Shown in pieces: positions 7,124 through 13,115 of a stretch of 13,115 bases of DNA (position 1 is the stretch's first letter; each line of letters starts with the position of its first letter). The notes under the pieces are model-generated. The model was not told where the DNA came from. It saw nothing but the letters and a program-made list of their open reading frames with translations, and made no database searches. The position numbers and the translations under genes were made by a program. The stretch covers positions 1 to 13,115 of the forward strand of contig CAZUAH010000388.1 of the NCBI GenBank assembly GCA_964617665.1, in the 5' to 3' direction. The stretch is from JADHUC01 sp964617665. Lineage in GTDB: Bacteria > Planctomycetota > Planctomycetia > Pirellulales > Pirellulaceae.

Positions 7124-7387
7124 GTGAACGACATTACTCAGACATTACGCGAATTCGTTCAGGAAAACTTCCTGTTTGGGGAAGACGCCACTTTCGCCAA
7201 CGACGAGTCCTTCCTTGAGCAAGGGATTATCGACTCGACAGGCGTATTGGAGTTGGTGACGTTTCTGGAGGAGCAGTTCGAGATCGCCGTGGACGACGAC
7301 GAGTTGGTGCCGGAAAACCTGGATTCGGTCGACAACCTCGTCCGGTTCATCACGTCCAAACGAGAATTGTCCGAGGTAGCCGGTTAG
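7124..7387 (+). CDS. Free-standing acyl (peptidyl) carrier protein
   Basis: An 87-residue acidic protein with a GTG start at 7124 and GGAG at 7111-7114, inside the end of asnB. It shows the four-helix carrier pattern. The phosphopantetheine attachment motif is GIIDSTGVLELV, with Ser38 as the attachment site. FLEEQFEIAVDDDEL follows on helix III. The motif is D-S-T/x-x-x-L-E-L rather than the DSLDTVEL of fatty-acid AcpP, so it belongs to the stand-alone carriers that serve adenylating ligases, DltC-like in style. It needs a 4'-phosphopantetheinyl transferase, which is not encoded in this window. It sits between asnB (gap 6 nt) and the ANL ligase (gap 39 nt), and so is the likely tether for the acid that the ligase activates. 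Confidence 0.9.
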   Translation: MNDITQTLREFVQENFLFGEDATFANDESFLEQGIIDSTGVLELVTFLEEQFEIAVDDDELVPENLDSVDNLVRFITSKRELSEVAG

Positions 7388-7426
7388 ACGACTTGCCAAC
7401 GGCCTCGTTGAATTTGGAGTAGAAGC

Positions 7427-8980
7427 ATGCAACTGGAATCGTTCCTGGAAAACAGCGCGGCGCAATTCCCCGACAAGACTGCATTGGTCTGTGGCAAACA
7501 ACGATTGACCTATGCCGAGTTGGATCAACTGTGCAATCGCTTGGCGCACGGACTTCTGGCCGAAGGAATCCAGCGCGGCGACCGTGTGGCCGTGTACCTG
7601 GACAACTCGGTCGAAGCGGTCGTTTCTGTGTTTGCCATCTTGAAGGCAGGGGCCGTCTTCATGATGGTCAATCCGACCACTAAGGCCGATAAGCTTACCT
7701 ACATCCTGACCAACTCGCGAGCCGCGGCTCTGATCATACCGACGCGCGCGATCAGGACACTCCAGAAATCGCTCGCCGAAGTGCCTGACCTTCGCCGAGT
7801 CGTCATCGTTGGCGATGCCATACCGGATGATCCAGTATCCGGCAAGACCAGTGTGGGCTTCAACGATCTGCTCAAGCGTCACGAAACCGACATCTTGCCT
7901 CCGCCCAAACAAGCGATCGACGTCGACTTGGCGGCGTTGATCTACACGTCGGGATCGACGGGCAACCCAAAGGGCGTGATGGTCACGCATTTGAACATGG
8001 TCAGCGCCGCCACGTCGATCACCACCTACCTGCGCAACGTGCCGGAAGAAATCATCCTGAATGTGCTTCCCATGTCGTTCGACTACGGCCTGTATCAGGT
8101 TCTGATGTCGGCCAAGATCGGTGGTACCATCGTTCTGGAACGATCGTTTACCTATCCGCATGCCGTGCTGAAGAAACTGGTTGAGGAGAAGGCAACCGGA
8201 TTCCCGCTCGTTCCCACTATCTCCGCGATTCTCCTGCAGATGGATCTCGGGAAATACGACCTGTCACATCTTCGTTACGTGTCCAATACCGGCGCGGCAT
8301 TGCCGAGCGAACACATTTTTCAGCTTCGTGAGTTGTTTCCGCACGTCCAAGTCTACTCGATGTACGGCCTGACGGAATGCAAGCGAGTTTCGTACTTGCC
8401 ACCAGAAGACATCGACGAACGGCCCACGTCCGTCGGGCGAGGTATGCCAAATGAAGAGGTTTACATCGTCGACGAAAACGACCAGCGAGTTGGCCCTGGC
8501 GTAGTGGGCGAACTGGTCGTACGTGGCTCGAACGTGATGAAGGGATACTGGGAGAAACCGGAACAGACCGACCGGATGCTGCGGCCCGGGCCGCTGCCGA
8601 ACGAAAAGGTACTGTATACCGGCGACCTGTTTCGAATGGATGAAGATGGCTACTTGTACTTCGTCGGACGCAAGGACGACATCATCAAGAGCCGAGGCGA
8701 GAAGGTCAGTCCTAAAGAAGTCGAAAACGTGTTGTACGGGCATCCACAAGTGGCCGAAGCCGCCGTGGTCGGCGTACCGGACGAGATCCTGGGCCAGGCG
8801 ATCAAGGCGGTGATCGCGCCAAAGGATGGCCACGAATTGAACGACAAAGAAATTATGCGCTATTGTGCAAGCCGCCTGGAAGATTTCATGGTTCCCAAGT
8901 GGGTCGAGGTGCGACCGGCGTTGCCGAAAACCGGCAACGGAAAGATCAACAAACGCGAATTGTCCGGAGTTCCCGCATGA
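7427..8980 (+). CDS. ANL-family acyl-adenylating ligase (acyl-CoA/acyl-ACP synthetase)
   Basis: A 517-residue class I adenylate-forming enzyme. ATG 7427 has GGAG at 7416-7419. All core motifs are present: the ATP loop YTSGSTGNPKG (173-183), YGLTE (314-318), YTGD (397-400), GRKDDIIKSRGEKV (414-427, hinge region) and the catalytic lysine K506 in PKTGNGKINK. The enzyme forms acyl-AMP from a carboxylic or amino acid and ATP, then a thioester with CoA or the phosphopantetheine of a carrier. The adjacent carrier gene makes loading of that protein the best guess. The region around YGLTECKRVSYLPPE resembles, from memory, ligases associated with exosortase-A/EPS loci. Whether the substrate is an amino acid, which would need an Asp at the pocket entrance, or a fatty or hydroxy acid cannot be decided by eye. 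The stop overlaps the next start (ATGA). Confidence 0.88.
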   Translation: MQLESFLENSAAQFPDKTALVCGKQRLTYAELDQLCNRLAHGLLAEGIQRGDRVAVYLDNSVEAVVSVFAILKAGAVFMMVNPTTKADKLTYILTNSRAAALIIPTRAIRTLQKSLAEVPDLRRVVIVGDAIPDDPVSGKTSVGFNDLLKRHETDILPPPKQAIDVDLAALIYTSGSTGNPKGVMVTHLNMVSAATSITTYLRNVPEEIILNVLPMSFDYGLYQVLMSAKIGGTIVLERSFTYPHAVLKKLVEEKATGFPLVPTISAILLQMDLGKYDLSHLRYVSNTGAALPSEHIFQLRELFPHVQVYSMYGLTECKRVSYLPPEDIDERPTSVGRGMPNEEVYIVDENDQRVGPGVVGELVVRGSNVMKGYWEKPEQTDRMLRPGPLPNEKVLYTGDLFRMDEDGYLYFVGRKDDIIKSRGEKVSPKEVENVLYGHPQVAEAAVVGVPDEILGQAIKAVIAPKDGHELNDKEIMRYCASRLEDFMVPKWVEVRPALPKTGNGKINKRELSGVPA

Positions 8981-9966
8981 TCGCCAGTTCTCAAACCACC
9001 GCCTTCTCCAAAGACGTTCTGCGGATCGACCCGCAGGCGGAAGTACAGCGAATTTTGGACGCAATAAAGGACCAGGTTCTCCGCCAGTTGCGGCGTAAGG
9101 GCGTTGTGCTGGGCTTGTCGGGCGGCGTCGACAGCAGTGTGGCCGCAGCCCTATGCGTCCGGGCCCTCGGGCCGCAACGTGTGTTTGGGTTGTTCATGCC
9201 CGAATGTGATTCATCTGGCGATAGCCTCATGCTCGGTGAAATGCTCGCCGAGCATCTCGGCATCAAGGCAATGGTTGAGGACGTTGGCCCCGTCCTACAC
9301 GCCGCGGGCTGCTATCGGCGGCGTGACGAAGCCATTCGCAGTGTGTTTCCTGACTATGGGCCAGGGCACAAATCGAAACTCGTGTTGCCCGACCTTTCAG
9401 ACGACAATCCCTATCGCCTTTTCTCTATCGTCGTCCATTCGCCGGATGGCGAAGTCGAACGTAAACGGCTGCCGTTGGCGGCCTATCAAGAAATCGTAGC
9501 CGCCACAAACTTCAAACAGCGCGCGCGCAAGATGATGGAGTACTATCACGCCGATCGCCTGCGATACGCGGTGGTGGGTACGCCCAACTGGCTGGAATAC
9601 GATCAGGGCTTCTTCGTCAAGAACGGCGACGGGGCTTCCGATCTGAAGCCGATCGCCCATCTGTACAAGACACAGGTGTATCAACTGGCCGAGTACCTTG
9701 GAGTTCCGGAAGAGATCCGCACGCGTCCACCGACGACCGACACGTACTCGATGGAACAGTCGCAAGAGGAGTTTTTTTTCTCTGTCCCGTATCACGTCCT
9801 GGACCTCTGTCTGTACGCCCGTGATCACGAAGTGCCTGCGAACGATGTCGCCAGTGCCGCCGGACTCGCGCCCGAGCAGATCGAGCGAGTCTACCGCGAC
9901 ATCGACGCCAAGCGCAAAGCAGCCCACTATCTGCACGAACGACCGCTGCTTGTGGAAAAGGCGTAA
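8977..9966 (+). CDS. nadE: NAD-synthetase-like N-type ATP pyrophosphatase (divergent NadE)
   Basis: The start is ATG 8977, overlapping the ligase stop as ATGA, with GGAG at 8966-8969. A frame extends to 8863 but would overlap the ligase by over 100 nt. The 329-residue protein has the PP-loop SGGVDSS at 48-54. It also has FVKNGDGASDLKPIAHLYKTQV (about 213-234), diagnostic of NH3-dependent NAD synthetase. There is no nitrilase or glutaminase domain, so ammonia must come from solution or from a partner such as AsnB. Two differences from housekeeping NadE stand out. The GTGNKSE-type motif reads GTPNWLEYD (201-209), and the PSADLWxGQxDE stretch reads PTTDTYSMEQSQEE (252-265). There is also an extra segment of about 50 residues before AATNFKQRAR (115-165). 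The residues that change are those near the deamido-NAD site, so another acid may be the substrate. NAD synthesis itself remains possible. Confidence 0.85.
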   Translation: MIASSQTTAFSKDVLRIDPQAEVQRILDAIKDQVLRQLRRKGVVLGLSGGVDSSVAAALCVRALGPQRVFGLFMPECDSSGDSLMLGEMLAEHLGIKAMVEDVGPVLHAAGCYRRRDEAIRSVFPDYGPGHKSKLVLPDLSDDNPYRLFSIVVHSPDGEVERKRLPLAAYQEIVAATNFKQRARKMMEYYHADRLRYAVVGTPNWLEYDQGFFVKNGDGASDLKPIAHLYKTQVYQLAEYLGVPEEIRTRPPTTDTYSMEQSQEEFFFSVPYHVLDLCLYARDHEVPANDVASAAGLAPEQIERVYRDIDAKRKAAHYLHERPLLVEKA

Positions 9967-10092
9967 GCTCTACGGCTGCTCGCGTCGGCGAATACCGTTC
10001 TTGTTGCGTATTTGCACCTAGCACCAACCCCAGGTGACGGATGCGACAACTGGCCCGTCCGTCTCTCTTTCCACGCGAACACCGGACGCGAG

Positions 10093-10111
10093 CTACTGCC
10101 CATAGCAGTAG
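10093..10111. repeat. Stem-loop CTACTGC-CCATA-GCAGTAG
   Basis: A perfect 7-bp stem with a 5-nt loop, 126 nt after the end of the NadE-like gene and 145 nt before the phosphatase start. No T tract follows, so a classical intrinsic terminator is unlikely. It may be an RNA processing or stabilising hairpin at the operon end, or an operator. Confidence 0.4.
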
Positions 10112-10186
10112 TGCCACCGTGTCTGATACGATAGGACCGATGCAAGAATCGTCGGCGATGAGAGATGGGCGAGTCTATGCATATCA

Positions 10187-10201
10187 GCGGGCAGTGCCCG
10201 C
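10187..10201. promoter_or_regulatory. 15-bp palindrome, possible operator of the phosphatase gene
   Basis: GCGGGCA-G-TGCCCGC is perfectly symmetric around one base and lies 54 nt before the phosphatase start codon. It could be a dimeric regulator site near the promoter or a GC-rich hairpin in the leader. No regulator gene lies in the window. Confidence 0.35.
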
Positions 10202-10255
10202 GACACAAGTACTTGGCAAAGTTGGACGAATGACTTCTGCGAGGAGATTGAATTG

Positions 10256-11707
10256 ATGCAACATTGCGTCTATACGCATCGGCTGCGCATTTTGGTGAAA
10301 CGATTACTTGCCGTGGCGATTCTCATTGTTCTGGCAAACATTGCTTCCCTGACGCAAGGAGTCCTGGCTCAAGAGACGGAGCCGAAACCTACCTCGGCGA
10401 AAAACATCATTGTGATGATCAGCGACGGATGCGGCTACAACCACGTGGATGCGGCGAGTCTGTTCGAACATGGCAAGACTGGAGTGCAGGTCTACGAGAG
10501 CTTTCCCTTCCGTGCCGGCATGAGTACCTACTCCTATAACAAGGGTGCTTCTGGCCAATTGACGCTGGGCGAATACGATCCGTCGAAAGCGTGGAGTGAT
10601 CCACTGTACGTGAAGCGGGGTTATACCGATTCGGCTGCGGCATCTACGACGATGTCGACAGGCCAAAAGACCTATGGCGGAGCGATCGGAATGGACACGA
10701 ATCGTGAGCCTTTGCTGCACGCATGGGAAAAGGCAGAACGCGCTGGCAAGATGACCGGTGTGGTTTCCAGCGTCCAATGGAGCCACGCAACGCCCGCCGC
10801 TTTCGTCGCACACAACGAAAGTCGCAGCAAGTACACCGACATCGCGCGAGAGATGATTCTAGAGAGCTCCACCGACGTAATCATGGGCTGCGGCCATCCC
10901 TGGTTCGATGCGAACGGACAGGCCAAAACCAAACCGAACAAGTTTGACTACGTGGGCGGCCAGAATACATGGGACGCGCTGGTCAGTGGTCAGGCAGGCG
11001 GCGATGCGGACGGCGATGGCAAAGCGGATCCCTGGAAGCTAGTCCAAACACGTGAAGAATTCCGGGCACTGATGTCAGGCCCTGTTCCTCAACGCGTATG
11101 CGGCGTCGCTCAGGTGAGCAAAACGCTGCAATATGGTCGAGCCGGGGACGCCAAGGCCACTCCTTTCCAAGTGCCCTTGATCGAGACAGTGCCGACCCTG
11201 GCGGAAATGACCCGGGTGGCTATGAACGTGCTGGACGACGATCCGGACGGCTTCTGCCTAATGGTCGAAGGCGGTGCCGTCGATTGGGCTGGCCACGACA
11301 ACCATACCAGCCGGACGATCGAGGAGCAGATCGACTTCAATCGAGCCGTCGAAGCAGTAGTCCAGTGGGTCGAACAGAACAGCACCTGGGACGACACGCT
11401 GTTGATCGTGACGTCCGACCACGAATGCGGCTATCTGACAGCGCCTCTACCCAAAGCAGAAGGATCGACGGATCGGCCGGTACCCGATGCTTCCGTTCGG
11501 CTGACGAACGGTGGAAAAGGCACTCCGCCGGCCGCGCAGTGGAACAGCGGCTCTCACACGAACAGCTTGGTCCCGGTGTACGCCAAAGGCGCCGCCGCCC
11601 GTCTTCTGACCAAGTCGGCAGACCAGCAGGATCCGAAACGCGGTGCCTACATCGACAACGCGGAAATCGGCGAGGTACTTCACGCCGTGATTCCGGGTGA
11701 CCGGTAG
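10256..11707 (+). CDS. phoA: Secreted PhoA-family alkaline phosphatase
   Basis: ATG 10256 is preferred over the in-frame TTG at 10253 because GAGGAG at 10241-10246 is 9 nt away. The 483-residue protein has a Sec signal (hydrophobic core at about 17-37, then VLAQE) and a complete alkaline phosphatase site. This comprises Asp57 in ISDG, the nucleophile Ser126 in YTDSAAAST, SHATPAAFVAHN at 176-187 with Arg190, Glu338, Asp343 and His347 in VEGGAVDWAGH, Asp388-His389 in TSDHECG, and His434 in SGSHTN. It hydrolyses phosphate monoesters outside the cytoplasm with two zinc ions and a third metal. The residues matching E. coli D153 and K328 are His177 and Trp344, as in many non-enteric enzymes. A loop at about 248-259 (GGDADGDGKADP) looks like a calcium-binding turn. 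No other phosphate gene is adjacent. Confidence 0.92.
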   Translation: MQHCVYTHRLRILVKRLLAVAILIVLANIASLTQGVLAQETEPKPTSAKNIIVMISDGCGYNHVDAASLFEHGKTGVQVYESFPFRAGMSTYSYNKGASGQLTLGEYDPSKAWSDPLYVKRGYTDSAAASTTMSTGQKTYGGAIGMDTNREPLLHAWEKAERAGKMTGVVSSVQWSHATPAAFVAHNESRSKYTDIAREMILESSTDVIMGCGHPWFDANGQAKTKPNKFDYVGGQNTWDALVSGQAGGDADGDGKADPWKLVQTREEFRALMSGPVPQRVCGVAQVSKTLQYGRAGDAKATPFQVPLIETVPTLAEMTRVAMNVLDDDPDGFCLMVEGGAVDWAGHDNHTSRTIEEQIDFNRAVEAVVQWVEQNSTWDDTLLIVTSDHECGYLTAPLPKAEGSTDRPVPDASVRLTNGGKGTPPAAQWNSGSHTNSLVPVYAKGAAARLLTKSADQQDPKRGAYIDNAEIGEVLHAVIPGDR

Positions 11708-11765
11708 CCAAGAGGCGGATCAGGCCCAAGGTAGACGGGACGTAGTAGGTAGCCAATCGGCCAAG

Positions 11766-13115
11766 CTACGTGAACTTGTACTTTCCGGGCATGGCTACCG
11801 GCGGGATTGGGTACGGACCGAACTTGTATTCTTCCGGGCCCAGACGCATTGTGGATTTCATGGCTTTGTCCCATTCGACCGGTTGGCCGCTGTAGACGGC
11901 CTCGCGGCCCATGATGCCAGTCATCGTGCTCTCGGCCACGGCCTGGGCTTCGTTGATTGGGTTGCCTGCGCGAATGCTGGCGATCAGGTCCTCGTGTTCC
12001 TTCTTGTAAGGACTCGATCCTCGTTCGCGGAAACGCCAGCGTTCGCCGTCGTTCGGTTCGATGCGGTCCTTGCAATTGCTGGTGCCTTCGGAACCAACAA
12101 CGGCTTCTTCAACCTTACCTCGGCAGCCGTTGATCTGCCGGGACTGGCTGAACATGGATATGCCACCCGGATACTCGAACTCGACAGCAAAGTGATCGAA
12201 AATGTGTCCGTGGCGTTCACCGACTCGCACCTGGCGGCCGCCCAATCCGGAGACGGCTCGAACGGGATGCGTACCCAGGACCCAATTCATAATGTCCAGG
12301 TTATGAACGTGCTGTTCGACAATGTGGTCGCCCGACAGCCAGGTGAAATAGTTCCAGTTGCGTAGCTGCCACTCCATGTCGCTCCAGCCTTCTCTCCGGT
12401 CGATCACCCAGATCTGGCCACCGTTCCAGTAGCACTTGGCGTACACGATCTCGCCGATGGCCCCGTCCTGGATGCGTTTGATCGTTTCTTGGTAACTCTT
12501 CATGTGGCGCCGCTGCGTGCCGGCGGCGATTCCCACTTTCTTCTGTTTGGCCAGTTCGCCTGCCTCCATCACCATGCGCACCCCCGGTACGTCAACGGCT
12601 CCCGGCTTCTCCATGAATACGTGCTTGCCCGCTTCGACGGCAGCTTTGAGTTGCATCGGACGAAAATGTGGTGGTGTGGCCAGGATCACGTAGTTGACCT
12701 CCGGCACGGCGAGCAGTTTCTTGTAGGCATCGAAGCCCGTGAAACAGGTCTTCTTGGGAGCGCTAATCCCCAGCCTTGCCAACTGCTGGTTGCAGCGCTC
12801 GAGACGATCCTCGAACAAGTCGGCCAGTGCGACCACTTTGATGTTCTTCTTTTCAATCTTGGCGCCGTCCGCCACGTCTTCGGTGTGGTATCCGGATTGG
12901 GGATAGATCACCTTGGTCGCAGCGCCCACGGCATCAAGCGTCGCGCCGGTCCCGCGGCCACCGCAACCGATCAAGCCGATCTTGACCTCGATGTCCGTCG
13001 CCGGCTCGGCGGCATGGACGAAAGGCAACTCGGCTGCCGCCGCGGCCCCTACGAGTCCCAGCGATGTGTGTTTGAGGAATCGCCGGCGTGAGGAGTCGAT
13101 ATTCGTTTTGCTTTC
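11766..13115 (-). CDS. Tat-exported Gfo/Idh/MocA-family oxidoreductase (5' end outside window)
   Basis: The frame is open from the stop at 11766 to the right edge, 449 residues, without an ATG in the first part, so the start lies beyond 13115. A TTG at 13028 would cut away the signal sequence and is not the true start. The visible N-terminus carries a twin-arginine signal, SSRRRFLKHTSLGLVGAAA, then a likely cleavage site near HAAEP. The Rossmann motif GLIGCGGRGTGA follows, then VVALADLFEDR, ILATPPHFR and the catalytic-loop EKP in HVFMEKPGA. GDHIVEQHVHNLDIMNW supplies the usual His and Asp. The C-terminal DLIASIRAGNPINEAQ stretch is typical of the family. Members use NAD(P), often tightly bound, to oxidise or rearrange sugars; Tat-exported copies are very abundant in planctomycetes. 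The exact sugar cannot be predicted. It is convergent to the phosphatase gene, with 58 bp between. Confidence 0.9.
   Translation of the reverse strand, partial: ESKTNIDSSRRRFLKHTSLGLVGAAAAAELPFVHAAEPATDIEVKIGLIGCGGRGTGATLDAVGAATKVIYPQSGYHTEDVADGAKIEKKNIKVVALADLFEDRLERCNQQLARLGISAPKKTCFTGFDAYKKLLAVPEVNYVILATPPHFRPMQLKAAVEAGKHVFMEKPGAVDVPGVRMVMEAGELAKQKKVGIAAGTQRRHMKSYQETIKRIQDGAIGEIVYAKCYWNGGQIWVIDRREGWSDMEWQLRNWNYFTWLSGDHIVEQHVHNLDIMNWVLGTHPVRAVSGLGGRQVRVGERHGHIFDHFAVEFEYPGGISMFSQSRQINGCRGKVEEAVVGSEGTSNCKDRIEPNDGERWRFRERGSSPYKKEHEDLIASIRAGNPINEAQAVAESTMTGIMGREAVYSGQPVEWDKAMKSTMRLGPEEYKFGPYPIPPVAMPGKYKFT

Larger units (their letters stand above)
9967..10255. promoter_or_regulatory. Intergenic region upstream of the alkaline phosphatase gene
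   Basis: About 290 bp without a supported gene. It should hold the end of the asnB operon transcript and the promoter of the phosphatase gene. A clear stem-loop (10093-10111) and a 15-bp palindrome (10187-10201) are present and listed separately. No Pho-box-like tandem repeats (TTCATA/CTGTCAT type) were seen, although planctomycete Pho boxes are not well defined. No convincing terminator follows 9966. Confidence 0.4.

Noticed and set aside
7145..8161. Minus-strand frame of 338 codons
   Set aside because: Antisense to the carrier protein and ligase genes, both supported by catalytic motifs.
8863..8976. Upstream extension of the NadE-like frame
   Set aside because: It would overlap the ligase's C-terminal catalytic-lysine region by over 100 nt; the ATGA overlap with a GGAG site is a better start.
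11702..11755. Direct repeat GGTAGCCAA and short inverted repeat GTAGC/GCTAC (11749-11769) between convergent genes
   Set aside because: Repeat is 9 bp and appears twice only; the stem is 5 bp with an 11-nt loop and no T tract, too weak to call a terminator.
11697..12365. Plus-strand frame of 222 codons
   Set aside because: Antisense to the Gfo/Idh/MocA gene and without recognisable protein features.

Overview
The window looks like chromosomal DNA from a planctomycete, probably of the Pirellulales type. This is an inference from gene style, not a marker-gene assignment. The cues are a Tat-exported Gfo/Idh/MocA oxidoreductase with an SRRRFLK signal, a secreted PhoA-family alkaline phosphatase, Wza- and Wzz-type polysaccharide export proteins spread over both strands, and moderate-to-high GC with long intergenic gaps. 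No tRNA, rRNA, CRISPR array, insertion sequence or phage gene was seen.

Left part (1-4745): an exopolysaccharide region. A Wzz/GNVR chain-length protein (minus strand, cut by the left edge) is transcribed away from a plus-strand pair: a hexapeptide-repeat O-acyltransferase and an SGNH-hydrolase-like protein that overlap by a TTGA stop/start. Two minus-strand genes follow: an unrecognised six-helix membrane protein with a GEEISWGQR motif, and a Wza/GumB-type outer-membrane lipoprotein. The divergent gap at 455-799 holds a cluster of GGCAA/TTGCC inverted repeats, two of which are mutually exclusive.

Centre (5087-9966): a tight four-gene plus-strand operon that is the most interesting part of the window. 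It encodes a glutamine-dependent AsnB-type amidotransferase/synthetase, a free-standing acyl carrier protein, an ANL-family acyl-adenylating ligase and a divergent NAD-synthetase-like ATP pyrophosphatase. Three ATP-to-AMP activating enzymes around one carrier suggest a small pathway: activate an acid, load it on the carrier, and amidate or transfer it. The exopolysaccharide next door is the likely but unproven recipient. AsnB/ACP/ligase trios are known, as I recall, beside exosortase-A/EPS loci, but a NadE-like member with altered substrate motifs is unusual.

Right part (9967-13115): a 286-bp gap with a 15-bp palindrome leads to the secreted alkaline phosphatase, which has a His/Trp active-site pair and a DxDGDG calcium-type loop. 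Convergent to it is the Tat-exported Gfo/Idh/MocA oxidoreductase, whose start lies beyond the right edge. These two look like ordinary accessory genes not clearly tied to the operon.
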